Below are positions 16,466 through 25,010 of a DNA stretch of 64,000 nucleotides, in pieces. The first letter of the stretch is position 1. Each line of letters opens with the position of its first letter. The stretch comes from Coriobacterium glomerans PW2 (lineage in GTDB: Bacteria > Actinomycetota > Coriobacteriia > Coriobacteriales > Coriobacteriaceae): the NCBI RefSeq assembly GCF_000195315.1, contig NC_015389.1, positions 124,001 to 188,000 on the forward strand, in the 5' to 3' direction. The notes under the pieces are model-generated. The model saw nothing but the letters and a program-made list of their open reading frames with translations, made no database searches and was not told the DNA's origin. A program made the position numbers and the translations under genes.

Positions 16466-16627
16466 GGCCGGATCGGCCGCGTCAGGTCGAGATGCGCCCC
16501 GCTCGCCGAATCTTTCGACGCCGGCGGTTGACCGTATTGCGGCAACATAGCGGAGCATGCGAGATGTATCAAAGATGCGCCCGGGTATCAGTCGCGGGCG
16601 TCAGGAGAAATGGGAAGCGGAGGAATC

Positions 16628-18106
16628 ATGGCAGACAGTATCACCGATCTGAGAAGTGCCATCGAGATGCTCGGCGAGATCGACGGGCAGATCATCGAAA
16701 CCGATGTCGAGGTTGATCCTTTGGCAGAGCTTTCGGGAGTGTACCGTCATATCGGCGCAGGCGGGACGGTGCAGCGTCCCACACGAGAAGGCCCCGCGAT
16801 GATCTTCAACAACATCTTGGGCCACCCGGATGCGCGGGTCATCATCGGTCTGCTCGCGAGCCGCAGGCGCGTCGGGTATCTTTTGGGTTGCGAGCCGAAG
16901 CGCCTGGGATTCCTGCTGAACGAGGCCGTCGCACATCCGGTCGCACCGGTCGAGGTCGAGGCGGATCAGGCGCTCTGCCAGCAAATAGTGCATCGAGCTG
17001 ATGAGCTCGGGTTCGATGTCCGAAAACTGGTGCCCGCTCCCACCAATACGTCCGAGGATGCCGGTCCCTATATCACGATGGGCATGTGCTATGCGCACGA
17101 TAGCCAGACCGGCGAGAGCGATGTGACCATCCACCGCCTCTGTCTTCAGGGGCCAGACACGATCTCGATGTACTTCGTGCCCGGTGCGCGGCACCTGGGG
17201 GTGATGCGCGAGAGAGCAGAGGCGCTCGGCAAGCCGCTGCCGATATCCATCTCAATCGGTGTCGACCCCGCGATCGAGATCGGTGCATGCTTCGAGCCGC
17301 CGACCACGCCGTTTGGCTACAATGAGCTCGGGGTTGCCGGAGCGATCAGAAACGAGCCGGTCAAACTGGCTCGCTGCCTCACCATCGATGAGCGCTGCAT
17401 CGCGAACGCCGAATACGTCATCGAAGGGGAGCTCCTTCCGAACACCTACGTAGAGGAAGACCAGAACACCGGAACGGGGAAGGCCATGCCGGAGTTCCCC
17501 GGCTACACCGGTGTCGCACCCAAGCGGGTGCCGGTCATCCGGGTCAAAGCGGTCACGACACGCCGGGACCCCATCATGCAGACAGTCATCGGTCCTTCCG
17601 AGGAGCACGTCTCCATGGCGGGCATCCCCACCGAGGCCTCGATCCTGTCGATGGTCGGCAAAGCTATGCCCGGGCGCGTGCTAAACGTGTACGCCGCCTC
17701 TTCAGGTGGCGGCAAGTACATGGCGGTCATCCAGTTCAAAAAATCCATGCCATCTGACGAGGGGCGCCAGAGACAGGCCGCTATCATCGCCTTCACAGCG
17801 TTTCCTGAGCTCAAGCATGTGTTTCTGGTCGACGAGGATGTGGATCCCTTCGATATGAACGACGTGATCTGGGCTATGAACACGCGCTTTCAGGGAGATG
17901 CCGACATCATCACCATCCCCGGGGTCCGCTGTCATCCGCTCGATCCTTCCGCAGACCCCTCCTGCGATTCGAGCATTCGCGATCATGGCATCTCTTGCAA
18001 GACGATATTCGATTGCACGGTGCCCTACGATCAGAAGGAGCGCTTCCGTCGCTCTCAATTCATGGATGTCGATCCCGCCAAATGGGTTCCCGGCTTCACG
18101 GATTGA
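16628..18106 (+). CDS. lpdC: UbiD-family non-oxidative hydroxyarylic acid decarboxylase, gallate-type (LpdC)
   Basis: The predicted protein of 492 residues has the full length of LpdC-type enzymes. Characteristic segments are VEVDPLAELSGVYRHIGAGG, VQRPTREGPAMIFNN, VPAPTNTSEDAGPYIT, PPTTPFGYNELGVAGAIRN, GPSEEHVSMAGIPTEAS, VDEDVDPFDMNDVIWAMNTR and RCHPLDPSADPS. From memory these closely resemble Lactiplantibacillus plantarum gallate decarboxylase LpdC. The family uses prenylated FMN and a divalent metal to decarboxylate gallate or protocatechuate (to pyrogallol or catechol). ATG at 16628 is preferred over 16610 because GGAGG (16619-16623) is well placed. Neighbours supply the cofactor (UbiX at 19001) and an LpdD-like protein (15497). 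Substrate identity is inferred, not shown. Confidence 0.85.
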   Translation: MADSITDLRSAIEMLGEIDGQIIETDVEVDPLAELSGVYRHIGAGGTVQRPTREGPAMIFNNILGHPDARVIIGLLASRRRVGYLLGCEPKRLGFLLNEAVAHPVAPVEVEADQALCQQIVHRADELGFDVRKLVPAPTNTSEDAGPYITMGMCYAHDSQTGESDVTIHRLCLQGPDTISMYFVPGARHLGVMRERAEALGKPLPISISIGVDPAIEIGACFEPPTTPFGYNELGVAGAIRNEPVKLARCLTIDERCIANAEYVIEGELLPNTYVEEDQNTGTGKAMPEFPGYTGVAPKRVPVIRVKAVTTRRDPIMQTVIGPSEEHVSMAGIPTEASILSMVGKAMPGRVLNVYAASSGGGKYMAVIQFKKSMPSDEGRQRQAAIIAFTAFPELKHVFLVDEDVDPFDMNDVIWAMNTRFQGDADIITIPGVRCHPLDPSADPSCDSSIRDHGISCKTIFDCTVPYDQKERFRRSQFMDVDPAKWVPGFTD

Positions 18107-18250
18107 TGCATGCCGTCCCAATTGAGGGGCAGACCTGCATTTGATATCGGTGACGGCGACAGCTCGGCCGGGTTGCTCTGTCTGAGCCCCGGCTGGGATA
18201 GTCGCCGTTTCCGTGTTGCGCTACACACATCTCAAGAGAGGATCTCTGCT

Positions 18251-18994
18251 ATGCAGTTCTTTCCGATCGGCATCATCATCAACGTCTCCGCAGTCGTGCT
18301 GGGCGGTCTGGCAGGAGCTTTGCTCGGCCCTTGGCTTCCCAAGGATCTGCGGAGCACGCTGAACCTCATATTCGGCGCATGCTCCATGACGATGGGGATC
18401 TCCTACATCGTCAAGCTGCAGACCCTCCCGGCGATCATGCTCACGGTTATCGTGGGCACGGCCATCGGGCACCTGATCCATCTCGAGGGGGGCATCTCAG
18501 CTGTCGCCCGGAGGCTTCAGGGCCCCGTTTCCGTGCTGGTGAAGTCCGAGCCCGCGGGCGATATGTCCGAGGATCAGTGGATGAACCGCTACATCGCGGC
18601 CGTCGTGTTGTTCTGCGCATCGGGAACAGGCATCTTCGGCGCGCTGCAATCGGGTCTCAGCGGCGACCAGTCCATCTTGATCTCGAAGGCCATACTCGAT
18701 TTCTTCACGGCCGCGATCTTTGCGGCCGACCTCGGATTCATGACACCGCTCATCGGCGTGCCGCAGCTGGTGGTCATGATGGTCCTGTTCATGCTCGCGG
18801 GCGTCATCATGCCGTACACCAATGAGATCATGGTATCTGATTTTCGCGCCTGCGGCGGCATACTCATGCTCTGTACGGGTATGCGCATCTGCGGTATCAA
18901 GAATTTTCCGATCGCGAACATGCTGCCCGCCATGATTCTCATCATGCCGATCAGTCATCTGTTCGCCGATGTGATCCTACCGCTTATCGGATAG
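18251..18994 (+). CDS. DUF554-family membrane protein
   Basis: The predicted protein of 247 residues has about seven hydrophobic segments and begins IGIIINVSAVVLGGLAGALLG, the start typical of DUF554 (YqgA/YdfK-like) inner-membrane proteins. A cytosolic loop around residues 85-115 carries charged residues (KSEPAGDMSEDQW). ATG at 18251 follows GAGAGGA. The function of the family is not established. Here it sits between the UbiD decarboxylase and its UbiX partner, with six bases to ubiX, so a role in moving the aromatic acid or phenol product is possible but unproven. Confidence 0.8.
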   Translation: MQFFPIGIIINVSAVVLGGLAGALLGPWLPKDLRSTLNLIFGACSMTMGISYIVKLQTLPAIMLTVIVGTAIGHLIHLEGGISAVARRLQGPVSVLVKSEPAGDMSEDQWMNRYIAAVVLFCASGTGIFGALQSGLSGDQSILISKAILDFFTAAIFAADLGFMTPLIGVPQLVVMMVLFMLAGVIMPYTNEIMVSDFRACGGILMLCTGMRICGIKNFPIANMLPAMILIMPISHLFADVILPLIG

Positions 18995-19000
18995 GGGCCC

Positions 19001-19570
19001 ATGATGAGCAGCGGCGCGCGCGTAGTTGTAGGGGTATCGGGTGCAAGCGGGGCGGCGCTCGCCTTGGAGTGTCTGAGGTGCCTCGCTGAGACCGAAGTCG
19101 AGAGCTGCCTCGTTCTCTCCTCGAATGCAGAGCTCACGATCAACCAGGAGCTCGGTATGAGCGTCGAGGAGTTCTCAGGACACGCCGATCGCGTCTTCGA
19201 CAACCGGAACATCGGCGCCTCGATCGCGAGCGGCACATTCAGAACGGATGGCATGATCGTGGCGCCTTGCTCGATGAAGACGCTGTCCGGGGTCGCCAAC
19301 GGTTTCTCGGAGAATCTGCTGCTGCGGGCAGCCGATGTCACGCTCAAGGAACAGCGTCCGCTCGTTCTCATGGTCAGGGAATCTCCGCTGAGCGCGATCC
19401 ATGTCGACAACATGGCCAAGCTCGCCCGTATTCCGGGTGTGGTTTTGATGCCGCCCCTGTTGACATTTTATAACGAGCCTACCAGCGTGGACGATATGGT
19501 GCACCATATCGTCTGCAAAGCTCTGCAGGTGTTCGATATCGAGTGCTCGGGTTTTCATCGCTGGTCGTAG
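19001..19570 (+). CDS. Flavin prenyltransferase, UbiX/LpdB family
   Basis: The predicted cytosolic protein of 189 residues starts with a Rossmann-like FMN site (VVVGVSGASGAALALE) and has the family blocks VAPCSMKTLSGVANGFSENL, LRAADVTLKEQRPLVLMVRE and PLSAIHVDNMAKL. UbiX-type enzymes attach a dimethylallyl group from DMAP (or DMAPP) to reduced FMN, making the prenylated FMN needed by UbiD enzymes such as the LpdC-type protein at 16628. It corresponds to LpdB of lactic acid bacteria. It follows the DUF554 gene by six bases with only a weak ribosome site (GGGG), suggesting coupling. ATG at 19004 is an alternative start. Confidence 0.87.
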   Translation: MMSSGARVVVGVSGASGAALALECLRCLAETEVESCLVLSSNAELTINQELGMSVEEFSGHADRVFDNRNIGASIASGTFRTDGMIVAPCSMKTLSGVANGFSENLLLRAADVTLKEQRPLVLMVRESPLSAIHVDNMAKLARIPGVVLMPPLLTFYNEPTSVDDMVHHIVCKALQVFDIECSGFHRWS

Positions 19571-19670
19571 AATCCGCGTGCGTTTGAGGCGGGTCTCATT
19601 CAAGCTCTTGAAAAATCACTCGGCATCGTCTGATTCGCGCGCGCAGCATTGTAGATGGAGGGGGGCTGCC

Positions 19671-20504
19671 ATGCACGGATTATATGAGATCAGCGAGATG
19701 GCGAGACTGTTCGATATCACGCGGCAGACGTTGATCTTCTACGACAAGATAGGCCTGTTCAGACCCGCGCGGGTAAATGGGCGCGGCTACCGATTCTACG
19801 CTCCGACTCAGATTCCCCGCCTGAGACTCATCTGCATCTTCAGGGATCTCGGTCTTGAGCTGAAGGAGATCAAACGCATAATGGGAGTCTGCGACACCCG
19901 CGCCATCTCGGATCACCTCCATGAGAGGCTCGATGTCATCGATGACCAGATCGCACGGCTCACGGCTCAGAGATCCTGCGTCGCTGAGAGGCTCTCCTTT
20001 TACAGCGAGGTCGAACGGTGGCGCAACCAGATCGATTCTCCGAAGCTTATGCATTTTCCCGAACGATACGTGGTTTTTGTTCCCTTTGAGACCGATGAGG
20101 TCGATCGCGGAGAGCTCCACGTGAATCTGATGCTCGCTGTGTCCAAGATGAAGGAGGCCGCTGGGATAGGTCCGGTTCGGGGGTGGGGAACCATGCTGTT
20201 GCAGGAATCGCTGCATCTTGAGACTCCCCTCGCCGGTGCGGGCACCTTCGTCGTGGTCCCTTCCGATATCGATCCTTCTGTTCTGACGAACGTCAAGATG
20301 TGTCCCGAGGGAACCTATCTGTGCATGTGCCGCTGGGGGATGCCCTTCGATGCATTTGGCATAAAACAGGCTGTCGAAGAGCTCGACAAACGCGGCCTGA
20401 AGGCGGTCGGCAACGCCTTTGACTTCTGTCTACTCGACACGACCTCATATAATGAGTTTCATGACGAGGACTTCTGCTGCATACAGATCCCCGTTGAGCT
20501 CTGA
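19671..20504 (+). CDS. MerR-family regulator with C-terminal effector domain
   Basis: The predicted protein of 277 residues has an N-terminal MerR winged helix (LYEISEMARLFDITRQTLIFYD, then KIGLFRPARVNGRGYRFYA), a coiled-coil dimerisation helix (residues about 75-115) and a C-terminal domain of about 150 residues with the alternating strand pattern of GyrI-like ligand-binding domains. ATG at 19671 follows a strong GGAGGGGGG site. It is on the same strand just after the ubiX gene, so it may sense an aromatic acid and control the decarboxylase locus. Such regulators often act on promoters with long 19-20-bp spacers. Confidence 0.85.
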   Translation: MHGLYEISEMARLFDITRQTLIFYDKIGLFRPARVNGRGYRFYAPTQIPRLRLICIFRDLGLELKEIKRIMGVCDTRAISDHLHERLDVIDDQIARLTAQRSCVAERLSFYSEVERWRNQIDSPKLMHFPERYVVFVPFETDEVDRGELHVNLMLAVSKMKEAAGIGPVRGWGTMLLQESLHLETPLAGAGTFVVVPSDIDPSVLTNVKMCPEGTYLCMCRWGMPFDAFGIKQAVEELDKRGLKAVGNAFDFCLLDTTSYNEFHDEDFCCIQIPVEL

Positions 20505-20602
20505 TGCGTATCGCGGCGATCGCCGATGCGAGCCGGATAGGGTAGTATAGCGGTGCGCGCCGCTCGATGCGCGCCGCAGCGCGAAGCGAGAGGAAGCCAC
20601 GT

Positions 20603-21496
20603 ATGCCATCGTCGATCACCATCACCAGAGGAAGACTCACAGCGACGATCAGCGCCCTGGGTGCCCAGCTCATGAGTCTCGAACTTGATGGGCGCGAGTA
20701 TCTCTGGCAGGGAGATCGGCGCTGGTGGGGCAAGCGCGCCCCCATCCTCTTTCCGATCGTGGGCTCCCTGCGCGCAGACCACGCGCTCTCGAGGAGCGGT
20801 CCGGTGTCTCTGGGCAGGCACGGATTCGCTCGCGATCTCGAGCATCATCTCGCGGGGACAAGCGATGACGGTCGCTCCGTCACATTCGAGCTTTGCGATA
20901 CCTCCGAGACCAGAAAGCTGTTTCCATACGCTTTTCGCCTGCGGACGAGCTACGCGCTCACCGGTCCCGCGAGCCTCACGCAGACTTTCTCGGTCACCAA
21001 TACCGGATCGGTGACGTTGCCGTTCTCGGTCGGAGGGCACCCGGCCTTCAACGTGCCCGTCCCGAGTGCCGCAGGCGAGCGCTTCGAGGATTTCAAGCTC
21101 GAGTTCAGTCGAGCGTGGAGCGCACGATCTCCCGTCATCGCCGAGGGCGGACTGCTCAGCTGCGAGCGAGAGCGCGCCGTGCTCGACGATGCGGATGCCC
21201 TCCCTCTCACGCACGAGCTGTTCGCCTCCGATGCCATCATGCTGACCGATGTCCCCGATCGCGTCCTTCGGCTGAGGAGCGCCAGGAGCGGGCACGGCAT
21301 CAGCATCGAGTTTCCCGACTTTCGCCATATCGGAATCTGGTCGGCTGCCGGCGAGGCGCCCTTCGTCGCGCTTGAACCCTGGACCGGGCATGCGACGCTC
21401 ACGTGCGAGGACGATGTTTTTGAACACAAACGCGACATCATCGAGCTCCCTGCGGGGCATACCGATGAACGATCGTTCACCGTGGGACTGTTCTGA
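20603..21496 (+). CDS. Aldose 1-epimerase family protein (LacX-like)
   Basis: The predicted cytosolic protein of 297 residues has the galactose-mutarotase-like beta-sandwich pattern: ISALGAQLMSLELDGREYLWQGD, PILFPIVGSL with GRHGFARD, FSVGGHPAFNVP (His of the active site) and FVALEPWTG. It lacks the classical GalM N-terminal and fits the shorter LacX/YihR-like group that acts on aldoses or glucose-6-phosphate. ATG at 20603 is chosen for GAGAGGAA upstream. It appears monocistronic. A small AGACCG/CGGTCT hairpin lies downstream at about 21541-21560. Confidence 0.82.
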   Translation: MPSSITITRGRLTATISALGAQLMSLELDGREYLWQGDRRWWGKRAPILFPIVGSLRADHALSRSGPVSLGRHGFARDLEHHLAGTSDDGRSVTFELCDTSETRKLFPYAFRLRTSYALTGPASLTQTFSVTNTGSVTLPFSVGGHPAFNVPVPSAAGERFEDFKLEFSRAWSARSPVIAEGGLLSCERERAVLDDADALPLTHELFASDAIMLTDVPDRVLRLRSARSGHGISIEFPDFRHIGIWSAAGEAPFVALEPWTGHATLTCEDDVFEHKRDIIELPAGHTDERSFTVGLF

Positions 21497-21567
21497 TCTG
21501 CTCATCACCCATCCGTGGTCGTTTTGCGGACGCGGCCTCAGAGACCGCCGCACGACGGTCTGCATCT

Positions 21568-21596
21568 GTTGGCGCAGGTCTGCTGCGGAGGTATCA
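21568..21596 (+). promoter_or_regulatory. Promoter of the prfA leader transcript
   Basis: TTGGCG (21568-21573) and TATCAT (21591-21596) have an ideal 17-bp spacing. The transcript would begin near 21603, just before the Shine-Dalgarno of a 10-codon open frame (21619) and about 155 nt before prfA. Confidence 0.6.
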
Positions 21597-21618
21597 TAGG
21601 GATGATCAAAAGGAGAAC

Positions 21619-21651
21619 ATGCAGATGATTCGCAGATTCGACATGCTTTAA
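21619..21651 (+). CDS. Putative 10-residue leader peptide of prfA
   Basis: The frame reads MQMIRRFDML followed by TAA. It has a strong AAGGAG Shine-Dalgarno (21610-21615 region) five bases before ATG and follows a good promoter at once. The stop codon directly abuts a GC-rich hairpin (21652-21676), so a ribosome held at the stop would unfold it. Since the downstream gene encodes RF1, which reads UAA, control by slow termination is conceivable. No homologue is known to me. Confidence 0.55.
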   Translation: MQMIRRFDML

Positions 21652-21676
21652 CCGGGCCGACGCGCAACGGCCTCGG
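21652..21676 (+). promoter_or_regulatory. Hairpin immediately after the prfA leader ORF
   Basis: CCG-GGCCG (21652-21659) can pair with CGGCC-T-CGG (21668-21676) around an eight-base loop, with one bulged T. There is no T-run, so it is not a classical terminator. Its first base follows the leader stop codon. Confidence 0.5.
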
Positions 21677-21758
21677 GTCGTTTCACCGATTCTGTCTCAT
21701 ATCGTCGATCCGCTCGCGCGGAGAGCGTCCCCGCAGCGACGCCAGCAAAGGATGCACC

Positions 21759-22826
21759 ATGCTTGACAAGTTGAAAAAGCTGATCAAAGCCTATGAAGAT
21801 CTCGAAAAGAAGCTTTCGGACCCCGCGGTGATGGGAGACCAGAAGGAGTACACGCGATTGGCGAAGGAACATGCCAACCAAGCTGATCTTGTCGCGATGG
21901 CGCGTGCCTACGTAACCGCATACGATGACATCGAAGCAGCCAAGGAGATGCTGCATGAAGAAACAGATGCCCAATCAAAGGCGATGCTGCTCGCGGACAT
22001 TTCAGAAAACGAGGCCAAGATTCCCGGTCTTGAAAACGAGATCAAGGTCATGCTGATTCCCGGTGATCCAAACGACGAGAAGAACACCATCATGGAGATC
22101 AGATCCGCTGCCGGTGGAGATGAGGCGGCTATCTTCGCCGGTGATCTCTTCAAGATGTACGAGCGCTTTTTCGAGGCGCATCGATGGAAGATGGAGCTTC
22201 TCTCGGCGAGCCCGAGCGAAGCGGGCGGATTCAAGAGCATCGAGTTCAAGGTGAGCGGCGACAAGGTTTACTCTCTCATGAAATACGAGAGCGGGGTCCA
22301 CAGAGTCCAGCGCATTCCGAAGACGGAGAGTCAGGGGCGCATTCAGACTTCCACGGCGACCGTCGCCGTGCTGCCGGAGGCCGACGAGATCGATATCAAG
22401 ATCGATCAGGGTGACCTGCGCATCGACACGTACTGCGCCTCGGGTCCGGGTGGACAGTGCGTGAACACGACGTACTCCGCGGTGCGCATCACCCATCTGC
22501 CGACAAACACCGTCGTTCAGTCCCAGGAGCAGCGCTCTCAGATCCAGAATCGCGAGGTGTGCATGCAGATGCTGCGCGCTCGCCTCTATGAGCGCGAGCT
22601 GGAGCAGCAGCAGGCCGAACTCGGTGCCGAGCGCCAAAGCCAGATCGGTCGAGGAAACCGATCCGAGAAGATTCGAACCTACAACCAACCGCAGGATCGC
22701 GTGACCGACCACCGCATCGGATTCAGCTCGACGTACAACGGGGTGCTGCTCGGCGATCAGCTCGCGACGGTGATCAATGCTCTGAGCGCAGCGGACCGCG
22801 CCGAGAAGCTCGCACAAGCCGTCTGA
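21759..22826 (+). CDS. prfA: Peptide chain release factor 1
   Basis: The predicted protein of 355 residues is a full-length class I release factor: N-terminal helical domain, the tripeptide region with PKTESQGRIQTSTATV (the PxT-type stop-codon recognition area of RF1), the peptidyl-hydrolysis motif GPGGQ at residues 229-233, and the conserved TYNQPQDRVTDHRI C-terminal block. It ends translation at UAA and UAG. ATG at 21759 has a modest AAGGAT site. The usual partner prmC (GGQ methyltransferase) is not next to it. A promoter, leader ORF and hairpin precede it. Confidence 0.97.
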   Translation: MLDKLKKLIKAYEDLEKKLSDPAVMGDQKEYTRLAKEHANQADLVAMARAYVTAYDDIEAAKEMLHEETDAQSKAMLLADISENEAKIPGLENEIKVMLIPGDPNDEKNTIMEIRSAAGGDEAAIFAGDLFKMYERFFEAHRWKMELLSASPSEAGGFKSIEFKVSGDKVYSLMKYESGVHRVQRIPKTESQGRIQTSTATVAVLPEADEIDIKIDQGDLRIDTYCASGPGGQCVNTTYSAVRITHLPTNTVVQSQEQRSQIQNREVCMQMLRARLYERELEQQQAELGAERQSQIGRGNRSEKIRTYNQPQDRVTDHRIGFSSTYNGVLLGDQLATVINALSAADRAEKLAQAV

Positions 22827-22851
22827 GTGGTTTCTGAACCAGTGGCGGAAA

Positions 22852-24930
22852 TCAGGGTTCAGCCAATTCGGTCCCGAATGCATCCAGGGCATCTTTTGCA
22901 GCGGCGTAGCTCGGATCGCTGGCAAGATCCTCCTCATGTGCCGGTAGATCGCCCTTGATCTGGTCATAGACCAGATCGACGTATGCCTTGGCACCGGCTT
23001 CCGACAGATGGGTGCCGTCGCCATCGAACAGATCCCCCTTGCCGGCGCTGTATCCGAACCAGTCGATGACGCGCACGTTGGGATAGCGCTCCCTGGCTTT
23101 GGAGATCGCCTCGTTTGTCGGAGCGACCCACGGCTGCCGACTGCGCGTGTTGACGAATACGACGACGCGATCCTTCCCGACATCTGACATGAGCGCGTCG
23201 ATCTGCTCGTCGCTCACGAGGCCGTTCGTCCCGAGCGCGAACACCGCGATCTTTCCCGCGAGCTTCTGGGCGACGTAGGACTCGTACTGGGTGGTCCCGA
23301 CTTCGAAGCGGCGGTTCTTCGCAGCGTCGATATGCCCATGCGGAAAGCGCTGTTGGAACTGGGGCACGCAGCGCAGCGACACGGAGTCGCCGATCATGAG
23401 GACGTCGTAGGCACCCACCGGAAATCCATCGGCGTCCTCGGCCGCACCGCCTGAAGGATTGTTCGCGGCTTCCGGCGGGGGAGCCCCATCCGCCTCGGCG
23501 GGCGCATCGAGCGCGGCCGCGCCCTCATCGCTCAGTGCCGAGGTGTTCGGCACGAACGCCACTCCGCCGACAGCGACGAGCAGCGTGAGTCCCGCTGCGG
23601 CGAGCATCGGTGCATGCGCGTGCCCCCATTCGGGAAGCGAGAGCGCGCCGCAGCGAAGCTCGCGAACGAGTGAGCCGAACGCCCCGATGCGGAAGGGCGT
23701 CTCGATGAGACGATATGAGATCTGAGCCGCCGCGATGACGACACAAACCTGGGCGACCATGAGCCACCAGGGCGCCGCCTCGATGCTCGACGAGGGATTC
23801 ATGAGCACAAGCAGGGGAAAGTGCCACAGATAGATCCCGTAGGATCGCTTGCCGATCCAAACAAGGGGCGACAGCGAGAGACAGGCGCCCAGCAAGCTCT
23901 TCGGCTGTGCGCACGCCGCTATGAGCGCAACCGCGAGAACGGAGCACAGCAACGTACCCCCTCGATATTGAAATGCTGTATAGCCGTTGGTATACGCGAG
24001 CATGAACGCGAGCCCTGCCAGGCTCGCCAGTCCCATGAGATCGAGCATCCCGTCTCTTCGCGTCGCCTGAGTCCGGACTCGGGGTGCTTCGTGCGCGGAG
24101 CGTCCGTCCCCGCGCTTCCGAATCAGGTGGAGCGCGCGCAAGAGACCGGTGAAGCGCATCTCCGTCTCGGGAAGGAATGCGAGCCAGGCGCCGAGCAGCA
24201 ACGAGAAGGCGCGCGTGTCCGTGCCATAGTAGACGCGGCTCGGATCCACCGAGGGATTGTACAGAGCGATCATGGCCACAGCGGAGACGAGTGAGAGACA
24301 CAGCACCATCCGTCTGATGATCCGGCGGCTCACACCCAATCTGAGCATGATGAGCAGCAAGGGAGGCCAGACGAGATAGAACTGCTCCTCGATGGCGAGC
24401 GACCAGAAATGCGTGAGAGGGGAGGGATCTCCCAGCGCGTTGAAGTACGAGATGTTATGAGCTATCTGCCACCAGTTGTTGAAAAACAGAAGAGAGGGGA
24501 GGATATCGGGGCGCATCTTCGTGAGCATGACATGGTTGAACGCCGTGCACAGCGCGATGGTCACCACGATGACGGTTGCAATCGCGGGAACCAGACGTCG
24601 AATGCGGCGCAGCCAGAACCTTGGAAGATCGATCTGGCCGGTGCCTGCGTATTCACTTAGGAGCAAACGTGTGATCAGATAGCCTGACAGAACGAAAAAC
24701 ACGGTGACACCGAGCATGCCGCCTTGCGCCCAAGGCAGATTCAAATGGTAGAGAATGACCGCGAGGACCGCAAGCGTCCGGATGCCATCGAGTGCGGGAA
24801 TATAGCGCGATCGATGCGCTGCGGAGGTGGAGTCGGGTTTGATGACGGACGCACCTGCGCGCGTGCCGCTCACCGTCTTGGCTCTGCTGTCGATACCTCT
24901 TGTTCGCTCCATAGTCATCCCAAGTTGCAT
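22852..24930 (-). CDS. Acyltransferase-3 / SGNH fusion, OatA-like O-acetyltransferase
   Basis: The predicted membrane protein of 692 residues has an N-terminal acyltransferase-3 domain (RYIPALDGIRTLAVLAVILY, about ten helices up to residue 450), then a proline/alanine linker and an extracytoplasmic SGNH domain with the block I motif MIGDSVSLRC and block V motif DGDGTHLSEAG (catalytic Asp-x-x-His). Such fusions move acetyl groups across the membrane and O-acetylate peptidoglycan muramic acid (OatA) or other wall polymers, giving lysozyme resistance. It is convergent with prfA, 25 bp apart. Starts at the second or third Met (24918, 24912) are equally plausible. Confidence 0.85.
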   Translation of the reverse strand: MQLGMTMERTRGIDSRAKTVSGTRAGASVIKPDSTSAAHRSRYIPALDGIRTLAVLAVILYHLNLPWAQGGMLGVTVFFVLSGYLITRLLLSEYAGTGQIDLPRFWLRRIRRLVPAIATVIVVTIALCTAFNHVMLTKMRPDILPSLLFFNNWWQIAHNISYFNALGDPSPLTHFWSLAIEEQFYLVWPPLLLIMLRLGVSRRIIRRMVLCLSLVSAVAMIALYNPSVDPSRVYYGTDTRAFSLLLGAWLAFLPETEMRFTGLLRALHLIRKRGDGRSAHEAPRVRTQATRRDGMLDLMGLASLAGLAFMLAYTNGYTAFQYRGGTLLCSVLAVALIAACAQPKSLLGACLSLSPLVWIGKRSYGIYLWHFPLLVLMNPSSSIEAAPWWLMVAQVCVVIAAAQISYRLIETPFRIGAFGSLVRELRCGALSLPEWGHAHAPMLAAAGLTLLVAVGGVAFVPNTSALSDEGAAALDAPAEADGAPPPEAANNPSGGAAEDADGFPVGAYDVLMIGDSVSLRCVPQFQQRFPHGHIDAAKNRRFEVGTTQYESYVAQKLAGKIAVFALGTNGLVSDEQIDALMSDVGKDRVVVFVNTRSRQPWVAPTNEAISKARERYPNVRVIDWFGYSAGKGDLFDGDGTHLSEAGAKAYVDLVYDQIKGDLPAHEEDLASDPSYAAAKDALDAFGTELAEP

Positions 24931-25010
24931 GTCGTGCGATTCTATAGACGCAAAAGACCGAGTCTGATTGTAGCGCTCAGAGATTGGAACACAATTGAGA
25001 TGGCCATCTT

